From Methanobrevibacter sp. (GTDB taxonomy: Archaea; Methanobacteriota; Methanobacteria; Methanobacteriales; Methanobacteriaceae): a stretch of 10,629 nt of DNA. The notes beneath the pieces are model-generated. The model was not told the origin of the DNA. It saw only the letters and a program-made list of their open reading frames with translations, and searched no databases. Location of the stretch: the NCBI GenBank assembly GCA_031261945.1, contig JAISIQ010000011.1:1-10629 (forward strand), given 5' to 3'. Position numbers and translations under genes: made by a program. Of the stretch, positions 1-6,407 are shown one piece after another (the first letter of the stretch is position 1; the number at the start of each line of letters is the position of its first letter).

Positions 1-255
1 CTAATAACAGGGAGTGGATGTATGTTAACTTCAATTCTTGGAAGTTTTTGTGGTGCTAATGATCCATTAAATGCAGCTATTTCTTCAACAATAGCTATGG
101 GAATAGCTGGAGAAAATGCGGGAAATTATGTAAAACAAGAAAATTCTGGAACTGGAACATTTAAATCAAAATTAATAGATTATTTATATATTTTAGATGA
201 AGAAGAAATATTAAATAAAGGAAAATTATATGAAATAAACTTAAGCAAGAAATGA
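1..255 (+). CDS. thiM: Hydroxyethylthiazole kinase, C-terminal part (open at left edge)
   Basis: The frame is open from base 1 and ends at TGA 253-255, giving 84 visible residues; the first ATG at 22 is internal, so the true start lies left of the window. The family (EC 2.7.1.50) phosphorylates 4-methyl-5-(2-hydroxyethyl)thiazole for thiamine salvage. The visible part opens with ITGSGCMLTS, the family's G-[ST]-G-C-x-L-T active-site loop with its conserved Cys near the phosphate-binding site. It continues with an Ala/Gly-rich helix (AMGIAGENAG) and the GTGTFKSKLIDYLY block that ends ThiM proteins. thiE follows 118 bases downstream on the same strand, the usual thiM-thiE pairing. Family assignment is confident; only the C-terminal third is seen. 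Confidence 0.9.
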   Translation, partial: LITGSGCMLTSILGSFCGANDPLNAAISSTIAMGIAGENAGNYVKQENSGTGTFKSKLIDYLYILDEEEILNKGKLYEINLSKK

Positions 256-322
256 CTCTTCACCTTCTTCGTCTTTAATTCAAAAAAAAAAACAATACAA
301 CAACAAACAATAATAAAAAAAC

Positions 323-353
323 AATACTAAAGCAAAAGAATACTAAGCAAAAG
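323..353. repeat. Imperfect tandem repeat between thiM and thiE
   Basis: AATACTAAAGCAAAAG at 323-338 is followed directly by AATACTAAGCAAAAG at 339-353, differing by one A. It lies just before thiE in an A-rich, gene-free leader (256-373). A function is not evident; slippage duplication is the simplest explanation. Confidence 0.6.
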
Positions 354-373
354 AATTATAAAAATGATCAAAT

Positions 374-1024
374 ATGAAAGAAAAAATAAAAGAAAAAATA
401 AAAAATATAGATTATTCACTTTATCTTGTTACAAATAGAGAAAACAAAACAAATTCTGAATTTTTAAACATTATAGAAGAAGCTATTTTAGGAGGAGTCA
501 CAGTTGTTCAAATAAGAGAAAAAACAGCTCCTACTGGAGAATTTTATAAAATAGCTAAAGAAACTAAAAAGATTACAGATAGTTATGATATTCCATTGAT
601 TATAAATGATAGATTAGATGTGGCTTTAGCTATTGATGCTTCTGGAGTTCATGTTGGGCAAAGTGATATGCCTGCACAAATAGTTAGAGATATTATTGGA
701 GAAGAAAAAATATTAGGTGTTTCAGCTGCTACTATAGAAACAGCTATTTCAGCAGAAAAAGATAGTGCAGATTATATTGGAAGTGGAGCTATTTCTCCTA
801 CAAAAACAAAAGATGCTGATTGTATAAGTCTTGATTATCTAAAAAAAATTGTAGATTCTGTAAATATCCCAGTAATAGCTATTGGAGGAATATCTGAAGA
901 TACTGTAAATTTATTAGATAAAACGGAGATAAAAGGAATCTCTGTTGTATCAGCTATTATGAATAGCTATGATCCTAAAAAATCTTCAAAGAATCTGAAA
1001 AATGAATTTAACAAATTAAAATAA
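374..1024 (+). CDS. thiE: Thiamine phosphate synthase
   Basis: 216 residues, the usual size for single-domain ThiE (EC 2.5.1.3), a cytosolic TIM barrel that joins HMP pyrophosphate and thiazole phosphate to form thiamine phosphate. Family motifs in order: VVQIREK (44-50, HMP-PP binding), IINDRLDVAL (76-85), GVHVGQSDMP (91-100), GSGAISPTKTK (136-146, the pyrophosphate loop usually written G-P-x-F-x-T-x-T-K), IAIGGI (168-173) and VVSAI (191-195, thiazole phosphate binding). The ATG at 374 has no clear Shine-Dalgarno. The N-terminus MKEKIKEKIK comes from a duplicated A-rich 12-mer and is a short extension before the conserved LYLVTN. It probably forms an operon with thiM and ends 8 bases from the convergent pgk. 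Confidence 0.95.
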   Translation: MKEKIKEKIKNIDYSLYLVTNRENKTNSEFLNIIEEAILGGVTVVQIREKTAPTGEFYKIAKETKKITDSYDIPLIINDRLDVALAIDASGVHVGQSDMPAQIVRDIIGEEKILGVSAATIETAISAEKDSADYIGSGAISPTKTKDADCISLDYLKKIVDSVNIPVIAIGGISEDTVNLLDKTEIKGISVVSAIMNSYDPKKSSKNLKNEFNKLK

Positions 1025-1032
1025 TTTAAATT

Positions 1033-2349
1033 TTATTTATCTGCAGATTTTTCAAGGGCTTCTACTGCAGCTAATTTTTTACCTGCTAAAATATTTATAC
1101 ACGCACCTCCACCACTACTTATGTGATTCATATCTTTTTCAAAACCCATAGAAACAGCTGCTGCTGCAATATGCCCTCCCCCTATAATTGAAAATCCTTC
1201 GGAATTAGCTATTGCATTTAAAATATCTTCTGTTCCCATTGCAAATTTAGGATCTTCAAATACTCCCGCAGGACCATTTGCAAATATAGTCTTTGCATTT
1301 CTTATAACTTGAGCATATTCTTTAATAGTTTCAATTCCAATATCATAAATAGGTTTATTTGGGATTTCAGCTATTGGAACATCTTTTCTTTTCTTATTTT
1401 CTTTGTTATTTACTTTATTATCTTCTTTATTATTTACTTTCTTAGTTCCTTTATTATTTCCTTTCTTGATTTCTTCATCATCATTTATTTCAATAGCTAC
1501 ATCTTTTGGAAAGAGAATTTTACCTTTGTATTTTTTAAGAAGCTTCTCTGATTTTTTAACCATATCACAATAGCCTTTTTCTTTTATAAACTCAATATTA
1601 GTTTTTCCTATGTTTATACCCGCTCCAAGAAGAACAATATTAGCTACAAGACCAGTTGTAAGAACAAAGTCAGCTGTTTTATTTTTTAAAACATTTTCCA
1701 TAACTTCAATAGAATCATCAGCTTTCATTCCCCCTAAAATAAATATACATGGTCTTTTAACATTGTTAATTGCGCTTTGAAGAATTTTTAGCTCTTTTTC
1801 CATTATTCTTCCAGCAGCAGTAGCTATTGGAGGATTTGTTTCTGTGAAGCCAACAAGAGATGGCTGAGACCTGTGAGCTGCCGCAAATGCATCATTTACA
1901 AAAATATCTATAAATGGAGAAAGTTTTTGAATGAGAAGAGTTTTTGCTTGTTCTTTTGGAGATCTATTTAAAGATTCTTCAGAAAAAAACCTTACATTTT
2001 CAAGAAGCATTATTTCTCCAGATTTAAGAGCTTTGATTTTAGCTATTGCATCTGAAGTAAAAATAGAATCTATATAATTAATATCAAGACCTAACCTATT
2101 TGAAAAAGCCTTTGAATGTTGTTTAAGTGTTGTGAAATCTTTTTTACCCGGCCTACTTTGGTGGGCGAGGATTATAGTTTTTGCTCCTTTTTCTGATAGC
2201 TCTTTAATAGTTTCACTATGAAGTTTCATTCGAGTATCATCTAAAATAAGTCCAGAATTAGGATCAACAGGAGAATTTATATCAATTCTGACTAAAACAG
2301 TTTTATTATTAAAGTCAAAATCATCTATTGTATTAAATTTAACTGACAT
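1033..2349 (-). CDS. pgk: Phosphoglycerate kinase, archaeal type, with Lys/Asn-rich insertion
   Basis: Cytosolic enzyme (EC 2.7.2.3) interconverting 1,3-bisphosphoglycerate and 3-phosphoglycerate; in a methanogen it works mainly in gluconeogenesis. Numbering from the ATG at 2349 (438 residues): RIDINSPVD (22-30) and LAHQSRPG (62-69) bind substrate, followed by FVNDAFAAAHRSQPS (150-164), GGMKADDSI (206-214), NGPAGVFED (358-366), the nucleotide loop IIGGGH (388-393) and SSGGGA (411-416). The frame can be opened six codons upstream at a TTG, but the ATG is preceded by AAGGTTGTAATA and the conserved domain begins right after it, so I prefer the ATG. Residues about 291-322 are a low-complexity K/N/E stretch inserted before VPIAEIPN, which makes the protein longer than the roughly 400-410 residues usual in archaea. 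No frameshift is seen. Confidence 0.95.
   Translation of the reverse strand: MSVKFNTIDDFDFNNKTVLVRIDINSPVDPNSGLILDDTRMKLHSETIKELSEKGAKTIILAHQSRPGKKDFTTLKQHSKAFSNRLGLDINYIDSIFTSDAIAKIKALKSGEIMLLENVRFFSEESLNRSPKEQAKTLLIQKLSPFIDIFVNDAFAAAHRSQPSLVGFTETNPPIATAAGRIMEKELKILQSAINNVKRPCIFILGGMKADDSIEVMENVLKNKTADFVLTTGLVANIVLLGAGINIGKTNIEFIKEKGYCDMVKKSEKLLKKYKGKILFPKDVAIEINDDEEIKKGNNKGTKKVNNKEDNKVNNKENKKRKDVPIAEIPNKPIYDIGIETIKEYAQVIRNAKTIFANGPAGVFEDPKFAMGTEDILNAIANSEGFSIIGGGHIAAAAVSMGFEKDMNHISSGGGACINILAGKKLAAVEALEKSADK
1384..1479 (-). repeat. Simple-sequence insertion inside pgk coding region
   Basis: About 96 bases of near-repeats of TTATTTACTTT and TTATTTCCTTT on the plus strand encode the Lys/Asn/Glu-rich run of the Pgk protein (repeated VNNKE/NNKG units). 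It stays in frame and sits between two conserved blocks of the C-terminal domain, where related Pgk proteins have a short surface loop (from memory of the family). Confidence 0.7.
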
Positions 2350-2808
2350 TATTACAACCTTATACAACCTTATTATCTAAATCATCAAATTAAATAATTG
2401 TATCAATATAACATTAATAATATAATTTAATAATTATTATTTTTATTATTGTTGTTATTGATATTAGTATTAGTATTAATATTAATATTATTAATTTTAA
2501 TTTTATTATGCTTAATTATTATTAATATATAAATTTATTATTAAAAGTATATATTAATTTATATTTTTAATTTATCATATGAGTAATATTACAAGTAATA
2601 TTATAATTATTAATTAAAATGATTAAAATAAATAATAGTATAAAAAAATAAAATAGTATAAAAAATAATATAAAATCTAATAAAAGGAATATGAAAAATA
2701 AGAAAAAAGAAAAATAAAAATAAAAAAAGAATAGTGATTATAAGTATTATAAATAAGCCATGATTTTAAAATATAACTAATTAACATTTAGCCATATATT
2801 TAGCCATA
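2350..2808. other. AT-rich spacer upstream of pgk
   Basis: About 460 bases with very few G or C and no credible gene. It should hold the pgk promoter near 2350-2430 (minus strand), but the whole stretch is so AT-rich that I cannot single out one TATA box. On the minus strand AAGGTTGTA occurs twice in tandem just before the pgk start. At 2461-2485 there are hexamer runs (ATTAGT/ATTAAT). The right end carries the 3' end region of the transglutaminase-like gene. Confidence 0.6.
2693..2731 (-). terminator. Possible U-rich archaeal terminator
   Basis: Read on the minus strand, about 80 bases past the stop of the transglutaminase-like gene, there are several T runs (seven, five, five and six T) separated by single bases. 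Archaeal termination often uses oligo-U tracts without a hairpin. The background is AT-rich, so this is suggestive only. Confidence 0.4.
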
Positions 2809-2809
2809 T
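2786..2809. repeat. Perfect 12-bp tandem repeat at a gene end
   Basis: ATTTAGCCATAT occurs twice head to tail (2786-2797 and 2798-2809), touching the stop codon of the transglutaminase-like gene. On the minus strand it reads ATATGGCTAAAT, and the related 10-mer ATATATGGCT also appears just upstream of that gene (3682-3691). Confidence 0.7.
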
Positions 2810-3648
2810 TATAATGTTCTTACAATACTATTTGCTTTTGCACAGGTTTTTGAATAGTGTTTACTTCCATATTTTTTAGTTACTAAAGAAGATTCGAAGT
2901 TGACCCACTTTCCAGACACCTTAACTTGAACCCATCTATGATTCCAAGCATAAGAACTTGCACCTTGAACAATTCTGACTTTATAACCATTAGATTTAAG
3001 CTGTTTAGCAGCCCATTCAGCTAGACCCCAACAATCTCCAACTTTTGATTTTACAACTCCTGCAAATGTAGATGGGCCACCATTAACATGGTTGAGGTAT
3101 TTATTCATGTATTTTTGTAATTTATCTAAACCACTCTTACCAGATAATTTGCCAGCTAATGGTAAGCTCTTAGTTGCTTTTTTAGCTTCTGATTCAGAAA
3201 CAACTTTATATTTAACCGCATTAAATATATTTACATAATTAGGGGCCTTTTTATATTTTTTTACCCACTTATTATATCTATTTATAGCATCAGAATAAGT
3301 TTTCTTAGTTAAATACAAATTTTTAGATTTCCAAAAATAGGAGTTTGGTTTAACACCTTTAGCTTTTTTATGTTTTTTAATAGTGGAAACCATTAATTTA
3401 TATTGATATGGACTCATTTTAGTAGTTTTTACAACAGTTTTAACAGTTTTTTTATTAGATGATTTTACAGTACTCTTAGCATTTTTATCAATGGTTTTTG
3501 AAGCTGCAGATGCTTTAACAATATTATTATTATTATCTTCTAATAATAATGAGTTTTGACTATCTATATTTTCTCCAAATGCTCCAAATGGACTTGCACA
3601 AACCATGAAAGTTAATGAAAACAATACCATAATGCCAATAATAGGCAT
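2809..3648 (-). CDS. Exported transglutaminase-like / C71-like cysteine peptidase with pseudomurein-binding-like segment
   Basis: 279 residues from the ATG at 3648. Residues 2-20 are a hydrophobic export signal or anchor (IIGIMVLFSLTFMV). Residues 40-80 are a Ser/Thr/Lys/Asn-rich linker. About 118-141 (TYSDAINRYNKW, then APNYV) match the style of the pseudomurein-binding repeat, N-R-Y and P-N-Y-V being its hallmarks. The C-terminal domain has GDCWGLAEWAA with Cys206, NHRWVQV with His237 and WVNFESS with Glu252. That is a Cys-His-acid triad with transglutaminase-core spacing, but the usual Asp is Glu. Archaeal relatives include the pseudomurein endoisopeptidases (family C71), so I infer cell-wall peptide cleavage or remodelling outside the cell. 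The start is uncertain: the frame extends to a TTG at 3696, and GGAGG (3677-3681) sits 7 bases before an ATT codon at 3669, which would add a basic RRNLK n-region. The DNA is less GC-poor than its spacers; no damage is seen. Confidence 0.75.
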   Translation of the reverse strand: MPIIGIMVLFSLTFMVCASPFGAFGENIDSQNSLLLEDNNNNIVKASAASKTIDKNAKSTVKSSNKKTVKTVVKTTKMSPYQYKLMVSTIKKHKKAKGVKPNSYFWKSKNLYLTKKTYSDAINRYNKWVKKYKKAPNYVNIFNAVKYKVVSESEAKKATKSLPLAGKLSGKSGLDKLQKYMNKYLNHVNGGPSTFAGVVKSKVGDCWGLAEWAAKQLKSNGYKVRIVQGASSYAWNHRWVQVKVSGKWVNFESSLVTKKYGSKHYSKTCAKANSIVRTL

Positions 3649-3713
3649 ATATTTTAAATTTCTCCTAATTATAACGCCTCCAAGCCATATATCCAAAACT
3701 AAATAAACTAAAA

Positions 3714-3743
3714 AAAATAAACCAAAACAAAATAAACCAAAAT
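3714..3743. repeat. 15-bp tandem repeat upstream of the transglutaminase-like gene
   Basis: AAAATAAACCAAAAC at 3714-3728 is followed by AAAATAAACCAAAAT at 3729-3743. It lies 20-50 bases before the longest possible start of the minus-strand gene, so it could be in its leader or core promoter. No known operator is recognised. Confidence 0.6.
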
Positions 3744-4192
3744 AAAATAAAATAAAAAAAATTTAAATATTTTTTAAATATTTCATAAATATTTTATTTT
3801 AGTATTTAATTGAAAAATTCATATTAAAATGTTTAGGTATTAAATATTTTAATTTTAAAGATATACGACCATTATCTTTATCATCTTTAACTTTGAGATA
3901 ACATAGCATATAAATGTTTTGGAAAATTTTTACAAAAAAAGCTCAAATAATGCTTATTTTTCCGCATACTCGAATTTGCATAGGAATTGATTATTGAAGA
4001 TTATATGGCAAATCACCAAATTAAAGTTATTTTAATAAATTTTTAAAAGATGCATATCGATGAGATTTAATATAAATAAGACCAAATAGGGCGAATTAAC
4101 TTCAAATAAAACAGAAGAAATTATTTTAAAAAAAAATAATATTTAGCTATTTATATAAAAAAATAAGTGAAATTAGCTATTAAAAAGATTTA

Positions 4193-4233
4193 AAAAAAAC
4201 TTAAAAGATATTATTTCAATAAATGAAAAAAAA
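4193..4233 (-). terminator. Possible U-tract terminator of tpiA
   Basis: On the minus strand, 55 to 95 bases after the tpiA stop, two runs of eight T occur (4226-4233 and 4193-4200). Oligo-U tracts are the common archaeal termination signal. No clear hairpin precedes them, and the AT-rich background weakens the call. Confidence 0.35.
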
Positions 4234-4288
4234 TAGCTAATTAAAATTAAAACAAATATAATTTAGAATAATTTTCAAAGCTATTTAC

Positions 4289-4966
4289 CTATATTTTACT
4301 TACTAAATCCAATAAAGCAGTTTTAGGGTTTTTAGATAAAATTATTCCAGAAGCTAGCAAAACTCCAGAAGCTCCTAAATCCATAGCTGCTTTCATATCA
4401 TCACCAGTAGCTATTCCTGCACCACAGAGAACTTTTATTTTTTTGTTGATTTCTTTTACTTTATTTACTGTTCCTTCTACTATTTCAGGTTCAGCTTGTG
4501 ATACTGGAATTCCAGAACCAATTAATTCAGGAGGTTCAACAGCTACAAATTCAGGGTTGAGAGTTGCTGCAGCTGCACTTGTTTCAATATTATTTGTACA
4601 TACTACTGAGGTAATTTTTTGTTCTTTAGTTCTTTGTATAACTTCAGCTATATCTGCTAATCTCATTCTTTGTTCTGAGTGATTAAGTAAAGTTCCATTA
4701 ATTCCTGATTCAATCAAAGCTTCCATTAAATTACTTCCAGTATTGCCTCCAGGAGATACTGGATCTATATGTTGAGCAAAAATAGGAATATTGGTTTCAT
4801 CGTTTATCCTAAATATATCTGTAGTTTGAGGGGCTGCCACCATTGTAATTCCAGATTCATAAGAAACACTTTCAAGAGCTTTGGATAATTCTAAAGCTTT
4901 TTCTCCACTTGACTCTAAATAAGTTTTAAAGTTCAATATAACTATAGGTGCTTTAATTTTAGACAT
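4289..4966 (-). CDS. tpiA: Triosephosphate isomerase, archaeal type
   Basis: 225 residues, the short archaeal form (bacterial and eukaryotic enzymes are about 250). It interconverts glyceraldehyde 3-phosphate and dihydroxyacetone phosphate (EC 5.3.1.1) in the cytosol, next to Pgk in gluconeogenesis. Visible active-site residues: Asn12 and Lys14 in LNFKTY, His96 in LLNHSEQRM, Glu144 in VAVEPPELIGSG, then the phosphate-binding GAGI (182-185) and GASGVLLASG (198-207). The ATG at 4966 is fixed by a strong Shine-Dalgarno, AGGAGGG at 4972-4978. It is transcribed away from comA across a 600-base spacer and does not share an obvious operon with pgk. Confidence 0.96.
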   Translation of the reverse strand: MSKIKAPIVILNFKTYLESSGEKALELSKALESVSYESGITMVAAPQTTDIFRINDETNIPIFAQHIDPVSPGGNTGSNLMEALIESGINGTLLNHSEQRMRLADIAEVIQRTKEQKITSVVCTNNIETSAAAATLNPEFVAVEPPELIGSGIPVSQAEPEIVEGTVNKVKEINKKIKVLCGAGIATGDDMKAAMDLGASGVLLASGIILSKNPKTALLDLVSKI

Positions 4967-4971
4967 ATAAT

Positions 4972-4978
4972 CCCTCCT
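4972..4978 (-). promoter_or_regulatory. Strong Shine-Dalgarno of tpiA
   Basis: AGGAGGG on the minus strand, 5 bases before the tpiA ATG. It is the clearest ribosome binding site placed next to a start in the window; most other genes here have weak or no such site. Confidence 0.85.
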
Positions 4979-5392
4979 AATATATAAACGATTTTTATAA
5001 ATTAATTGTATAAATTGTGTAATTCTAATTAATTAAATAATATTATTAACTAATCTTAAATTTATATAATCTTATTATATAATCTTAATATTTAAATCTA
5101 TTATGTAATAAGTTTTATTAGTATTTAATTTAGTATTTAATTTAATTTTTAATTTATTACTAGTATTTTTTTATATAGTATTTTTAGTAGTCTCATTATT
5201 TTTAATAATACTCATATTTTTAATAATGTTTTTAATAGTATTTTTAATAGTATTTTTTAATAAATGTATTATTTATAATATTTAATAATAATATTTTTAA
5301 TTTTAGAATTTTTATAATTAAGATTATTACTTTTAATATTATTATGATTATAATGATTATAATTATTATGATTATAATTAGTCTTTATAAGG

Positions 5393-5400
5393 ATATATAA
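5393..5400 (+). promoter_or_regulatory. Candidate TATA box for comA
   Basis: ATATATAA within GGATATATAAAC. It is preceded by AAGG, a purine-rich BRE-like context, and is followed by less repetitive DNA. If used, transcription would start near 5420-5425 and leave a leader of about 140 bases before the comA ATG. Position and context are the only support. Confidence 0.4.
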
Positions 5401-5420
5401 ACAAGTGGCAAAATGACTAA

Positions 5421-5460
5421 TTTAATTATCTTTAAATAATGAGATAAAGAGATAATTAAA
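5421..5460. promoter_or_regulatory. Inverted repeat in the comA leader/promoter
   Basis: TTTAATTATC (5421-5430) pairs perfectly with GATAATTAAA (5451-5460), with four further bases (TTTA/TAAA) pairing after a small bulge. It sits where transcription would begin from the TATA-like element at 5393. It could be an operator for a dimeric regulator or an RNA hairpin. In such AT-rich DNA, chance is not excluded. Confidence 0.4.
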
Positions 5461-5481
5461 TGAATATTATAAAATATAAAA

Positions 5482-5517
5482 AGATAATTACAATATAAGA
5501 GATAATTACAATATAAT
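5482..5517. repeat. 18-bp direct repeat upstream of comA
   Basis: AGATAATTACAATATA occurs at 5482-5497 and again at 5500-5515, separated by AG. The shared GATAATTA core is also the right arm of the inverted repeat at 5451-5458, giving three copies in 70 bases before comA. Confidence 0.65.
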
Positions 5518-5565
5518 AAGTATGATGAAGATTATAAAAATAAATCTAAAACAAAGAGTGAAATA

Positions 5566-6351
5566 ATGACATTTGATTTTCTTCTTCCAGATAGAGAAAC
5601 TAAGCCTCGTGAAACTGGAATAACAATGGTATTGGACAAAGGATTAGGTTATGAATATGCTAAAGACCTGATGGAAATAAGTGGAAATTATGTAGATTTG
5701 ATGAAATTTGGATGGGGGACAGCTATTATCCAAAATAAAAATATAATCTCAAAAAAAATCAAAATGTATCAATCTTATGATATAATTCCATATACTGGAG
5801 GAACTTTATTTGAAATAGCTTATATAAATGACAAAATAGAAGAATTACTAAAAGAAACAAAAGAATTAGGATTTACAGCTATTGAAATTTCAGATGGATC
5901 TACAGACATGAAAAGAGAGGAGAAATTAGACTTCATTTCTATAGCAAAAGAAGAAGGATTTTATGTCTTATCAGAAGTAGGAAAAAAAGATCTTGAAGAA
6001 GATAATAAAGTAGATTTAAAAAGTAGAATTCAATATATCAAAGAAGAGTTAAAAGTAGGGTCAGATAAAGTTATTATAGAAGCTAGAGAAAGCGGAAAAG
6101 GAATTGGAATATTTGATAATGATGGAAATGCTAAAACAGATGAAATAGACCAAATAATCCAAAAAATAGACAATAATAATCTTATTTGGGAAGCTCCAAA
6201 TAAAAATCAACAAGTTTATTTTGTTAAAAAGTTAGGAACTAACGTAAATCTTGGAAATATCTCCACAAACGATATAATTTCCATCGAAACAATCCGAAGA
6301 GGTCTAAGAGGAGATACAATAGATTTATTAAAAAGATTTAATAAAAGCTAA
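5566..6351 (+). CDS. comA: Phosphosulfolactate synthase
   Basis: 261 residues, full length. It is the first enzyme of CoM biosynthesis from phosphoenolpyruvate: PEP plus sulfite gives (R)-2-phospho-3-sulfolactate (EC 4.4.1.19), in a Mg-dependent TIM barrel. Conserved blocks in order: GITMVLDKGLG (18-28), VDLMKFGWGTA (43-53), YTGGTLFEIAY (76-86), GFTAIEISDGS (102-112), VLSEVGKKD (134-142), VIIEARESGKGIGI (169-182), LIWEAPNKNQQVYF (206-219), NVNLGNI (226-232) and the closing RRGLRGDT (244-251). The ATG is preceded by GAGTGA, a weak ribosome binding site. It is followed after 56 A-rich bases by the UPF0280 gene on the same strand, and comE/comD lie just beyond, convergent. Repeats upstream suggest local control. 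Confidence 0.96.
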   Translation: MTFDFLLPDRETKPRETGITMVLDKGLGYEYAKDLMEISGNYVDLMKFGWGTAIIQNKNIISKKIKMYQSYDIIPYTGGTLFEIAYINDKIEELLKETKELGFTAIEISDGSTDMKREEKLDFISIAKEEGFYVLSEVGKKDLEEDNKVDLKSRIQYIKEELKVGSDKVIIEARESGKGIGIFDNDGNAKTDEIDQIIQKIDNNNLIWEAPNKNQQVYFVKKLGTNVNLGNISTNDIISIETIRRGLRGDTIDLLKRFNKS

Positions 6352-6407
6352 AACTAAAAAAAACATAAAAATAGAAATAAAAATAATAAGAAAAATAATA
6401 AGAAAAA

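Larger units (their letters stand above)
3697..4288. other. Spacer between transglutaminase-like gene and tpiA, no confident gene
   Basis: About 590 bases. 3697-3830 is A-rich with a duplicated AAAATAAACCAAAA unit. The core at about 3850-4110 is less AT-rich than other spacers (3961-4020 is about one third G+C by hand count). It holds only tiny open frames: 36 codons on the minus strand at 3799-3909, and 27 codons on the plus strand beginning MFWKIF from an ATG at 3913. 4141-4288 contains four copies of AGCTATT/AATAGCT in noncoding DNA. The core could be a decayed gene, a small RNA or a regulatory leader; the sequence alone does not decide. Confidence 0.5.
4967..5565. other. Divergent AT-rich spacer between tpiA and comA
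   Basis: About 600 bases without a gene. The tpiA side (4967-5060) contains TTTATA-type elements on the minus strand that could be its TATA box. The middle (5090-5390) is low-complexity DNA built from reiterated TATTTTTAATAG and ATTATGATTATAATG-like units. The comA side (5381-5565) has a TATA-like element, an inverted repeat and direct repeats, listed separately. Confidence 0.6.

Noticed and set aside
22..24. ATG as the start of thiM
   Set aside because: The frame is open to base 1, and the residues before it form the active-site TGSGC loop, so the gene begins outside the window.
1309..1551. Plus-strand open frame of 80 codons, very hydrophobic
   Set aside because: It is the antisense of pgk, and its Phe/Ile-rich run is just the reverse of the Lys/Asn-coding repeats.
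3799..3909. 36-codon minus-strand frame in the tpiA/transglutaminase spacer
   Set aside because: No ribosome binding site, no recognisable motif, and its length is expected by chance; kept only as part of the spacer description.
4443..4682. Plus-strand open frame of 79 codons
   Set aside because: It lies wholly opposite tpiA, whose frame is fully conserved; it shows no family motif and no ribosome site.
4981..4988. Perfect TTTATATA on the minus strand before tpiA as its TATA box
   Set aside because: It lies only 14 bases from the ATG, so a start about 25 bases downstream would fall inside the gene; a TATA element further upstream is more likely.
5090..5390. Repeat-rich spacer considered as a CRISPR array or origin
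   Set aside because: Repeats are short, A/T-only and irregular, with no constant repeat length or unique spacers, and no adjacent cas or replication gene.
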